The position numbers and the translations under genes are program-made. The notes beneath the pieces are model-generated. The model was not told the origin of the DNA. It did no database searches and saw nothing but the letters and a program-made list of their open reading frames with translations. Below are positions 7,199 to 13,705 of a stretch of DNA of 20,187 bases, in pieces. The DNA is taken from assembly GCA_050013795.1 (NCBI GenBank), contig JBEKEO010000035.1:1-20187 (forward strand). The letters are read 5' to 3'. This stretch comes from CAWHOW01 sp050013795 (lineage in GTDB: Bacteria > Bacteroidota > Bacteroidia > Bacteroidales > CG2-30-32-10). Each line of letters starts with the position of its first letter. The first letter of the stretch is position 1.

Positions 7199-7927
7199 AT
7201 GAAACAACATTTTAATACCATAATAATTGCTGTGGCAATAATCATTGCTGCTATTTTGATCGGACATGCCTGGAGAAGAACGCATGTGGGTAATGAATCG
7301 ATAAGTGTTACGGGTTTAGCCAAACAGGATTTTGTTTCCGACCTGATTGTTTGGGACGGCTATTTTACTGCCGAATCGAAAAACACCAAGGTGGCTTATT
7401 CCGAGCTGAAACAGGATGCCGAGATCATTAAAAAATATTTGATCTTGAAAGGCATAAAGGAAAAAGAGATAATCTTTTCGTCGGTTACTATTGAATCGGA
7501 TTATGAATATGTGCCCGACAAAGAAGGCCATTCGATAAAGGAATTCAAAGGATATATTTTATCGCAAAACCTGAAAATAGAATCGAAGGAAGTGGATAAA
7601 GTAGAGAATATTTCGCGTGAAGCAAGCGAGCTGATCGACCTTGGCGTTAATTTTGTTTCATCGGCGCCTCAATATTATTACACAAAACTTGCCGAACTTA
7701 AAATCAAAATGCTTTCGATGGCTACCGAAGATGCTCATAACCGTGCTGAAGCCATAGCCACCAATGCAAAAAGCAGTCTTGGAAATTTAAGGAAGGCCGA
7801 CATGGGAATTTTCCAGATAACGGCACAGAACAGTTCGGAAGAATATACTTATGGGGGCGCATTTAATACAGCTTCCAAGAATAAAACTGCTTCGGTTACG
7901 GTAAGGCTCGATTTTGGAATAAAATAA
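7199..7927 (+). CDS. SIMPL domain-containing protein (DUF541), membrane-anchored
   Basis: Member of the SIMPL/DUF541 family (E. coli YggE, Brucella BP26), whose members form periplasmic ring oligomers and have been linked to oxidative stress; no enzymatic activity is established. The 242 residues begin with a short N-terminus and a hydrophobic segment (about 7-22) followed by Trp-Arg-Arg, which suggests an uncleaved signal anchor rather than a cleaved signal peptide. The domain covers about 32-242. It opens with ESISVTGLAKQDFVSDLIVW and ends with the family's SVTVRLDFGI strand; the central part holds the helical segment around KLAELKIKMLSMATEDAHNRAEAIA. It stands alone behind a -7 element and diverges from the cardiolipin synthase-like gene. 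Its role here is unknown. Confidence 0.85.
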   Translation: MKQHFNTIIIAVAIIIAAILIGHAWRRTHVGNESISVTGLAKQDFVSDLIVWDGYFTAESKNTKVAYSELKQDAEIIKKYLILKGIKEKEIIFSSVTIESDYEYVPDKEGHSIKEFKGYILSQNLKIESKEVDKVENISREASELIDLGVNFVSSAPQYYYTKLAELKIKMLSMATEDAHNRAEAIATNAKSSLGNLRKADMGIFQITAQNSSEEYTYGGAFNTASKNKTASVTVRLDFGIK

Positions 7928-8030
7928 AAATCATTAGTTCTTTCATCTATTCTCAATTGTTTTTGATAATGCTCTTTCTAAATTCCATTATCACGATCTC
8001 ATAAATTAATTTCTTTTCATATAGTCTTTG

Positions 8031-8038
8031 TATCTTTG
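8031..8038 (+). promoter_or_regulatory. Bacteroidota -7 element (TATCTTTG) for the yicC-gmk-nadD group
   Basis: Perfect TAnnTTTG match 38 bases ahead of the ATG at 8077. No TTG was found at the normal -33 spacing; TTTC at 8010-8013 is the nearest candidate. Transcription would begin near 8045. Confidence 0.55.
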
Positions 8039-8076
8039 TTAAAATTTACAACGCAACAGCAGCAAATACATTCACC

Positions 8077-8952
8077 ATGATCAAATCCATGACCGGTTAC
8101 GGCAAGGCTTTTGCCCAACAGGACGACAAGAAGCTTATTATCGAAATACGCAGCCTCAACAGCAAGCAGCTGGATATAAATTCTAAAATATGCCGTTTGT
8201 ATAAAGAAAAAGAATCGGAGATACGTTCCCTGGTTTCGAAGGAACTGGAACGCGGAAAGGTGGATGTGGCCGTTTATTTTGAGAATAATGAATGTGTTTC
8301 GAACTATACCATAAACAAAAACCTGCTTTTAAAATATTTCAACGACCTGAGATCAATCTCTGCCGAAGCGGGCAACACCTTCCCTACCGATCATTTTGCC
8401 CTTGCTCTTAAAATGCCCGATGTGCTTTCAACAGGAAACGAAGAACTGTCGGAAAAAGAATGGAATTCCTTCCTGCCTGCGCTGGATGAAGCATTGAAAC
8501 TGCTGAATGATTTTCGTATACATGAAGGCGAGATACTGGGAAATGATATAAAAAAAAGGATCACGGGCATCCTAAAGCTTCTGAAAGATATTGAAGTGTT
8601 CGAAAAGAACAGGATGAAACTGATCAAAGACAGGATAAAGAAAAACCTTGAAGAACTGATAGGCATTGATAAAACAGATAAGAATCGCTTTGAAGAAGAG
8701 TTGATATACTACCTGGAAAAGATTGATATTACAGAGGAAAAAGTTAGACTTAAAAAGCATTGCGACTATTTTATTGATACCATGAAACAACCCGAAACGA
8801 ATGGGAGAAAGCTTGGTTTTATTTCGCAGGAAATAGGCAGGGAAATAAATACCATTGGCTCAAAAGCCAATGATGCCGACATACAGAAACTGGTGGTGCA
8901 GATGAAAGACGAACTGGAAAAGATCAAAGAACAACTATTGAATATCCTTTAG
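8077..8952 (+). CDS. yicC: YicC/YloC family endoribonuclease
   Basis: Member of the YicC family; E. coli YicC is an endoribonuclease that affects small RNA turnover. At 291 residues it has family length. The opening MIKSMTGYGKA is the hallmark N-terminus. The C-terminal DUF1732 region includes KKHCDYFIDTMKQPE and RKLGFISQEIGREINTIGSKAND, both strongly conserved. A long charged helical middle (about 140-210) separates the two parts. The gene is followed after 3 bp by gmk, and the yicC-gmk order recurs in many bacteria, so the two are probably co-transcribed from the promoter at 8031-8038. No ribosome site is evident, which is usual for the phylum. Confidence 0.93.
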   Translation: MIKSMTGYGKAFAQQDDKKLIIEIRSLNSKQLDINSKICRLYKEKESEIRSLVSKELERGKVDVAVYFENNECVSNYTINKNLLLKYFNDLRSISAEAGNTFPTDHFALALKMPDVLSTGNEELSEKEWNSFLPALDEALKLLNDFRIHEGEILGNDIKKRITGILKLLKDIEVFEKNRMKLIKDRIKKNLEELIGIDKTDKNRFEEELIYYLEKIDITEEKVRLKKHCDYFIDTMKQPETNGRKLGFISQEIGREINTIGSKANDADIQKLVVQMKDELEKIKEQLLNIL

Positions 8953-8955
8953 GCT

Positions 8956-9522
8956 ATGGACGGCAAGCTTATCATATTTTCGGCTCCTTCGGGCGCAGGT
9001 AAAACCACCATCGTTCACCGTATTATCGGATCGAGGAACGACCTGGAATTTTCGGTGTCGGCATGCAGTCGACCTATGCGCAAAAACGAAAAAGAAGGAG
9101 TGGATTATTACTTCTTGTCAGCCGAAGAATTCCGGAAACGAATAGCCAATAATGAATTCCTTGAATGGCAGGAAGTATACGAGAACAGTTACTATGGTAC
9201 GCTGAAAACAGAAGTGGAAAGGATATGGGCTAAGGGAAATCATGTAGTGTTTGATGTGGATGTTGTGGGCGGTTTGAATTTAAAAAAATACGGTAGGGAA
9301 AATGCGCTTGCTGTTTTTGTGATGCCGCCATCAGTTGAAGAATTAGAGGAAAGATTGAAGCGTCGTTCTTCAGAAACACCTGAAACACTTAAGAAAAGAA
9401 TAGATAAAGCAAATTACGAACTCACATTTGCCAATCAATTCGATAAGATAATTGTTAATGATGACCTGGAAAAAGCGGTGAAAGAAGCGAAAGAATTGGT
9501 TGAGGAATTTTTGCATTCTTAA
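8956..9522 (+). CDS. gmk: Guanylate kinase
   Basis: Cytoplasmic enzyme making GDP from GMP and ATP, needed for GTP and dGTP synthesis. The 188 residues fit the bacterial enzyme (about 190-207). The P-loop is SAPSGAGKTT (residues 9-18). The GMP-binding part includes SACSRPMRKNEKEGVDYYFLS (about 33-53), followed by FLEWQEVYENSYYGT (about 63-77). VVFDVDVVGGLNLKK (about 95-109) and the ATP-lid Arg stretch ERLKRRSSETPETLKKR complete the fold. The start ATG lies 3 bp after the yicC stop, with no clear ribosome site, consistent with translational coupling. nadD follows 38 bp later. Confidence 0.96.
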   Translation: MDGKLIIFSAPSGAGKTTIVHRIIGSRNDLEFSVSACSRPMRKNEKEGVDYYFLSAEEFRKRIANNEFLEWQEVYENSYYGTLKTEVERIWAKGNHVVFDVDVVGGLNLKKYGRENALAVFVMPPSVEELEERLKRRSSETPETLKKRIDKANYELTFANQFDKIIVNDDLEKAVKEAKELVEEFLHS

Positions 9523-9560
9523 TTGAAAGTTCAACTGTTCTTAATTCAATTAGATTTTAA

Positions 9561-10157
9561 ATGAATAAGAAGAAGAAAATAGGCTTATATTTTGGTTCAT
9601 TCAATCCCATACACAACGGGCATTTGATGATAGCCGGTTATATGGCTGAATATTCCGATCTGAAAGAAATCTGGTTTGTAATTTCACCACAAAATCCATT
9701 AAAAGAAAAAACAACTTTGCTTACTAATCATCATCGGCTTGCATTGGTTAATGTGGCTATTGAAAACGATGCCCGTTTTAAATCATGCGATATCGAATTC
9801 AAGCTGCCGCAGCCTTCATATACCATAAATACATTGACATACCTGCAGGAAAAATACCCGCAGAAAGAATTTGCATTGATTATGGGCGCAGATAATTTAG
9901 AGAATCTTGATAAGTGGAAAAGCTACGAACAGATATTGCAATACTATAATATTTATGTTTATCCAAGACCAGAAGCAAGCGGAGGAACGTTTAAAACCCA
10001 TCCGAAAGTAAACTGGGTCAATGCCCCAAATCTGGAAATATCTTCAAGTTTTATACGGTCAGCCATAAAGGATAAGAAGAATATGAGTTATTTTCTACCT
10101 GACAAGGTCTATCAGTATATACAAGAAATGCATTTTTATGAGAAGCATGTTCAATAA
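9561..10157 (+). CDS. nadD: Nicotinate (nicotinamide) mononucleotide adenylyltransferase
   Basis: Cytoplasmic enzyme joining nicotinate mononucleotide and ATP to deamido-NAD, the penultimate step of NAD synthesis. The 198 residues match the family. The nucleotidyltransferase signature GSFNPIHNGHL is at residues 12-22 with the HxGH motif (His18, Gly20, His21), and the C-terminal ISSSFIR motif is at about 160-166. FALIMGADNLENLDKWKSYEQI (central) is the substrate-contacting loop typical of NadD. The C-terminus ends with LPDKVYQYIQE, the usual LPxxVxxYI ending. It is the third gene of the yicC-gmk-nadD group, a recurrent order in Bacteroidota. The start Met precedes a Lys-rich leader, and no upstream in-frame alternative is better. 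Confidence 0.95.
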   Translation: MNKKKKIGLYFGSFNPIHNGHLMIAGYMAEYSDLKEIWFVISPQNPLKEKTTLLTNHHRLALVNVAIENDARFKSCDIEFKLPQPSYTINTLTYLQEKYPQKEFALIMGADNLENLDKWKSYEQILQYYNIYVYPRPEASGGTFKTHPKVNWVNAPNLEISSSFIRSAIKDKKNMSYFLPDKVYQYIQEMHFYEKHVQ

Positions 10158-10169
10158 TTATTTTTAATA

Positions 10170-10202
10170 TTGCATACAATTATTTATTTTGTTGTATTAT
10201 TG
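10170..10202 (+). promoter_or_regulatory. Possible promoter for the universal stress protein gene
   Basis: TTG (10170-10172) lies 22 nt before TATTATTG (10195-10202), a one-mismatch TAnnTTTG. The surroundings are very AT-rich, so the match is only suggestive. The start codon is 42 bases downstream of the element. Confidence 0.3.
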
Positions 10203-10243
10203 TTTAATAAAATGGAAGACACTGACATAAATAATATATTATT

Positions 10244-11107
10244 ATGAAAAAAGATAAAATGATCCTTGTTGCAATCGACTTTTCTAAATGTTCGATTAAA
10301 GCGCTTAAGTTTGCTATTACAATAGCAAATGATGTTTCAGCAAACATACTTTTAGTATATGTTGACAAGCCTCATAGTTCAGCATCTGTTTACAGTAAGC
10401 TGGGTAACGAATACCATGAAAAAATTGTTTGTCTCCTTGACAAACTTGTTAAAAAATATCAGCCTTCGCTTAATGGGAAACTGGATTACAAGATCAGGAA
10501 AGGGAAAATCTATGCTGAAATTGCTAACCAGGCAAAATACAGTGATGCGTATATTTTGCTGGCAGGTACTCATGGAGTCTCAGGCGCTGAAGAGTTTTGG
10601 ATAGGAAGCAATGCATATAGGTTTGTTTCTTCTGCTCCTTGTCCGGTTATTACAGTAAAGGAAAGTTTTATATGGAAACATAAACACATTAAGAAGATCA
10701 TTGTTCCTATAGACAGCACAATGGAGACCAGGCAAAAAGTGCCTTTTGCAACAGAACTGGCAAAATTATTTTCAGCTGAAATTCATGTATTGGGAGTATA
10801 TTCCACAAATGTTAAAGACATCAAAAATCTCGTTGAGGGATACACCAACCAGGCTGTTGAATATGTTGAGACAAATAATGTTGTTTGTCATAAACATTTT
10901 AAATTCTGTGAAAATATAACAGATGGAACAATTGATTATGCAATGGAAACAAAAGCAGATCTGATCACCATAATGACAGAGCAGGAAAAAAGTGCAAAGA
11001 ACATTTGGCTGGGACCTTATGCACAACAGATGGTAAATCATTCACAAATTCCTGTTCTGACAATTCATTCCAAGCAGATTTATGATGTTAATGCAAAGAA
11101 GGATTAA
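10244..11107 (+). CDS. Tandem universal stress protein (two UspA domains)
   Basis: Cytoplasmic stress protein built from two UspA-like domains (about 4-139 and 148-276). The first domain ends in a complete ATP-binding motif GxxGx9GS: G108, G111, G121, S122. The matching part of the second domain (MTEQEKSAKNIWLGPYAQ, 244-261) lacks these glycines, so only domain 1 is expected to bind nucleotide. Each domain opens with the usual hydrophobic strand and Asp (MILVAIDFS; KIIVPIDS). The SPOR gene begins 2 bp after the stop codon, so the pair is very likely co-transcribed and translationally coupled. Target and trigger are unknown. Tandem UspA proteins of this length are common in Bacteroidota. Confidence 0.9.
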   Translation: MKKDKMILVAIDFSKCSIKALKFAITIANDVSANILLVYVDKPHSSASVYSKLGNEYHEKIVCLLDKLVKKYQPSLNGKLDYKIRKGKIYAEIANQAKYSDAYILLAGTHGVSGAEEFWIGSNAYRFVSSAPCPVITVKESFIWKHKHIKKIIVPIDSTMETRQKVPFATELAKLFSAEIHVLGVYSTNVKDIKNLVEGYTNQAVEYVETNNVVCHKHFKFCENITDGTIDYAMETKADLITIMTEQEKSAKNIWLGPYAQQMVNHSQIPVLTIHSKQIYDVNAKKD

Positions 11108-11109
11108 TA

Positions 11110-11547
11110 ATGAGTAAGCATTTTAAATACCTTATTCTTGGTTTACTTATAATTTTTGGTGTTCGGTTTGGGTGCTGCCAGAAAACAGGCAATGTTGATA
11201 TGGTTGTTTCTGACACGCGCATAAACACTTTGATTGAAAAGCATATTGCTTTCAGTGAAAATCGTGGAAGTATAAGAGGCTTCAGGATACAGATATTTTT
11301 TGATTCAGGAAATAATTCAAAGAACAGCGCCGTTGCTGCTATGAATGGATTTAAGGCAAAATATCCAAATGTTGAAGCTTATCTGATATACCATGAACCT
11401 AATTACAAAATAAGGGTAGGGGATTTTAGATGTAGGATGGATGCTCAACGTTTTCTGTATAATATCTCTGGAGAATATGAAAATGCATTTATTGTAAAGG
11501 ATGATGAGATAAATTTGCCTGACCTGGAAGAAGATGATTCAAAATAG
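11110..11547 (+). CDS. Exported SPOR domain protein
   Basis: Small exported protein with a peptidoglycan-binding SPOR fold, which recognises glycan strands lacking stem peptides. Residues 1-23 form a signal sequence: Lys-rich start, then a hydrophobic run LILGLLIIFGV. The two Cys at 22-23 are not in a convincing lipobox (RFGC), so lipoprotein status is doubtful. The SPOR domain spans about 55-130: GFRIQIFFDSGNNSKNSA opens it and the repeat half is YKIRVGDFRCRMDAQRFL (99-116). The C-terminal tail is acidic (LPDLEEDDSK). The gene starts 2 bp after the tandem UspA stop codon and is followed by a terminator. The coupling of an envelope protein to a cytoplasmic stress protein is not explained by either family. 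Confidence 0.85.
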   Translation: MSKHFKYLILGLLIIFGVRFGCCQKTGNVDMVVSDTRINTLIEKHIAFSENRGSIRGFRIQIFFDSGNNSKNSAVAAMNGFKAKYPNVEAYLIYHEPNYKIRVGDFRCRMDAQRFLYNISGEYENAFIVKDDEINLPDLEEDDSK

Positions 11548-11565
11548 ATGAAATTTGAATAAATA

Positions 11566-11597
11566 AAAAACCCTTCACTAATCAATGAAGGGTTTTT
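11566..11597. terminator. Bidirectional intrinsic terminator
   Basis: CCCTTCA (11571-11577) pairs with TGAAGGG (11586-11592) around an 8-nt loop. A-tract 11565-11570 and T-tract 11593-11597 flank the stem, so both strands give a stem plus U run. It lies between the convergent SPOR and fructose-bisphosphate aldolase genes. Confidence 0.88.
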
Positions 11598-11617
11598 GTT
11601 TGAATGGATATGCTGAA

Positions 11618-12697
11618 TTAATATCTGTTTACACAATTAAGGTTTTCAAAAGCTAGCTTAAGTCTTTCCACTAATGCTTTTTCGCCATCACGCAGCCATG
11701 CACGGGGATCATAATATTTCTTGTTTGGTTTATCTTCCCCTTCAGGATTGCCTATTTGTCCCTGTAAATAACTTTCATTCTTTTTATAGAATTTCAGTAC
11801 ACCGCTCCAGAATGCCCATTGAGTATCCGTATCAATATTCATTTTGATGACCCCATAGGAAATGGCTTCTTTTATTTCTTCAGGAGCAGAACCTGAACCA
11901 CCATGAAATACCAGATTAACAGGTTTTGATTGAGTATTGAATTTCTTTTGGATATGATCCTGCGAGTTCTTTAAAATCTTAGGTTGCAAATGAACATTGC
12001 CGGGTTTATAAACGCCATGAACATTTCCAAATGATGCAGCAATCGTAAAGTTAGGACTGATCTTCATCAACGTTTCATATGCAAGGGCAACATGTTCGGG
12101 CTGGGTATAAAGACGTGCATTATCAACACCTGTATTATCAACACCATCTTCTTCGCCACCGGTAACACCTAATTCAATTTCAAGTGTCATATCTATTTTG
12201 CTCATTCTGTCAAGGTAGCGTTTACATATTTCAATGTTTTGTTCAAGTGGTTCTTCTGAAAGATCAAGCATATGGGAACTATAAAGAGGTTTCCCGTGAA
12301 TTTTATAGAATTTTTCTCCTGCATCCAGAAGTCCGTCAACCCATGGAAGCAATTTCTTTGCCGCATGATCGGTATGCACGATCACAGGGACGCCATAAAG
12401 TGCAGCTATCTTATGTATATGTTCTGCCCCGGAGATGGCGCCCGCAATAGCTCCTTTTTCATTTTCATTGGAAAGCGATTTGCCTGCATAAAATAATGCA
12501 CCTCCATTCGAAAACTGCACCATAACAGGAGAATTGACTGCTTTTGCTGCCTCAAGAACGGCATTCACGGAATTTGTGCTTACCACATTCACTGCCGGAA
12601 TAGCAAATTCGTTGTTTTTTGCAATACGGAATATTTCCTGAAGTTCTTTACCTGCAACGACTCCCGGAGCAATTTTATCTGATATTTTTTCTGACAT
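11618..12697 (-). CDS. fbaA: Fructose-bisphosphate aldolase, class II
   Basis: Zinc-dependent aldolase interconverting fructose 1,6-bisphosphate with dihydroxyacetone phosphate and glyceraldehyde 3-phosphate in glycolysis and gluconeogenesis. The 359-residue length equals E. coli FbaA and places it in class IIA. Visible active-site parts are VHTDHAA (catalytic D110, zinc ligand H111), LEIELGVTGGEEDGVDN (172-188), GNVHGVY (zinc ligand H227), FHGGSGS (264-270, zinc ligand H265) and MNIDTDTQWAF (286-296) for phosphate binding. The gene is monocistronic, with a terminator at its 3' end shared with the SPOR gene. The 168-base gap on its 5' side holds the divergent DUF1338 promoter; I could not find a clear TAnnTTTG for fbaA itself. 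The start Met fits the E. coli N-terminus. Confidence 0.96.
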   Translation of the reverse strand: MSEKISDKIAPGVVAGKELQEIFRIAKNNEFAIPAVNVVSTNSVNAVLEAAKAVNSPVMVQFSNGGALFYAGKSLSNENEKGAIAGAISGAEHIHKIAALYGVPVIVHTDHAAKKLLPWVDGLLDAGEKFYKIHGKPLYSSHMLDLSEEPLEQNIEICKRYLDRMSKIDMTLEIELGVTGGEEDGVDNTGVDNARLYTQPEHVALAYETLMKISPNFTIAASFGNVHGVYKPGNVHLQPKILKNSQDHIQKKFNTQSKPVNLVFHGGSGSAPEEIKEAISYGVIKMNIDTDTQWAFWSGVLKFYKKNESYLQGQIGNPEGEDKPNKKYYDPRAWLRDGEKALVERLKLAFENLNCVNRY

Positions 12698-12807
12698 AAT
12701 TTTTATTATTTAGTTTATATTCAACTCCAAAATTAAATATTTCAGATGGTATTTTAAATTTTAAAAGCTTATTTATTGTTTTTTTTCTGTTAAAAACGCA
12801 TTCAATG

Positions 12808-12839
12808 TTGTTATTGCCTTCCTTCATGTAGTAATTTTG
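12808..12839 (+). promoter_or_regulatory. Bacteroidota promoter (TTG-N21-TAATTTTG) of the DUF1338 operon
   Basis: TTG (12808-12810) and, 21 nt further, TAATTTTG (12832-12839), a perfect TAnnTTTG. Transcription would start near 12846, leaving a leader of about 20 nt before the ATG at 12866. It is one of the two best promoter matches in the window. Confidence 0.75.
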
Positions 12840-12865
12840 CATTAAATTTCCCAACAATAGAAATT

Positions 12866-13672
12866 ATGAATACACAAGATATATTCTCAAAGTTATGGAT
12901 GGACTATATTACGAGAAATCCTTATGTAAAAAATGTATATGATCTTTTTATTAATGAAGGAGAAGAAGTGGTAAATGACCATATTGCTTTCCGTACCTTC
13001 AGCGACAGCAGGGTAAATGTGGATGTTTTGTCAAAGATATTTCTTCAGGCCGGTTATGTGGAAAAAGGTCAGTATAAATTTGAACAGAAACATTTGTTTG
13101 CAAAACATTTCGAAATAGAAAAGGATCCTTTTGCTCCGAGGGTTTTCATCAGTGAGCTGATAACAAAGGATTTTAGTCCTTTTCTTCAGGAAACAATAAC
13201 TAAAGTTGTGGATAATATCCTTAAAGAATTGGCAAGTTCTGATGAATTGATTTTCAGCGGCAGAACATGGGGAAATCCTTCTTTTAAAATATATGAGGAA
13301 TTAAGAAAGGAATCTGAATATGCTGCATGGCTTTATGTGAATGGGTTTACTGTAAATCATTTTACTGTAAGCGTGAATGCTTTAAAGAAATATGATTCCG
13401 TCCAGAAAGTTAACTCTTTCCTCAAGAAAAATGGATTCATTATTAATGATGCTGGAGGTGAAATTCAGGGAACGCCAGCCGAGTTGCTTGAACAATCAAG
13501 TGTTAAAGCTGCAGTTATTCCTGTGGAATTTGCAGAGGGAACTTATGATGTTACTTCCTGTTATTATGAATTTGCAAAACGTTATCCCGATACCGACGGA
13601 AAGTTGTATTCGGGCTTTATAACTAAATCGGCTGATAGAATTTTCCAAAGTACAGACCTGTATAAAAAATAA
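12866..13672 (+). CDS. DUF1338 protein, putative 2-oxoadipate dioxygenase/decarboxylase-like enzyme
   Basis: Member of DUF1338, a vicinal-oxygen-chelate-fold metalloenzyme family. Its characterised member, P. putida HglS, is a non-haem iron dioxygenase turning 2-oxoadipate into D-2-hydroxyglutarate with loss of CO2. The 268-residue protein keeps the expected metal ligands: His39 in NDHIAFRTF, His165 in VNHFTVSV, and Glu235 in CYYEFAKRY. Arg43, four residues after the first His, corresponds to the HglS substrate-binding Arg. The spacing of the second His and the Glu (70 residues) is close to that of HglS. HglS is about 460 residues, so this is a short form without the long C-terminal part, and its substrate may differ. 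It starts 27 bases after a good promoter. The next gene, a YdiJ-type dehydrogenase, follows after 33 bp and fits the same pathway. The family call is firm; the substrate is inferred. Confidence 0.85.
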   Translation: MNTQDIFSKLWMDYITRNPYVKNVYDLFINEGEEVVNDHIAFRTFSDSRVNVDVLSKIFLQAGYVEKGQYKFEQKHLFAKHFEIEKDPFAPRVFISELITKDFSPFLQETITKVVDNILKELASSDELIFSGRTWGNPSFKIYEELRKESEYAAWLYVNGFTVNHFTVSVNALKKYDSVQKVNSFLKKNGFIINDAGGEIQGTPAELLEQSSVKAAVIPVEFAEGTYDVTSCYYEFAKRYPDTDGKLYSGFITKSADRIFQSTDLYKK

Positions 13673-13705
13673 GTATTTTTGATGCATAATCAGGAATAAT
13701 AGATT

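Noticed and set aside
12675..12857. 60-codon minus-strand frame in the fbaA/DUF1338 gap
   Set aside because: It overlaps the start of fbaA and the DUF1338 promoter, and its Asn/Lys-rich product is what AT-rich non-coding DNA gives.
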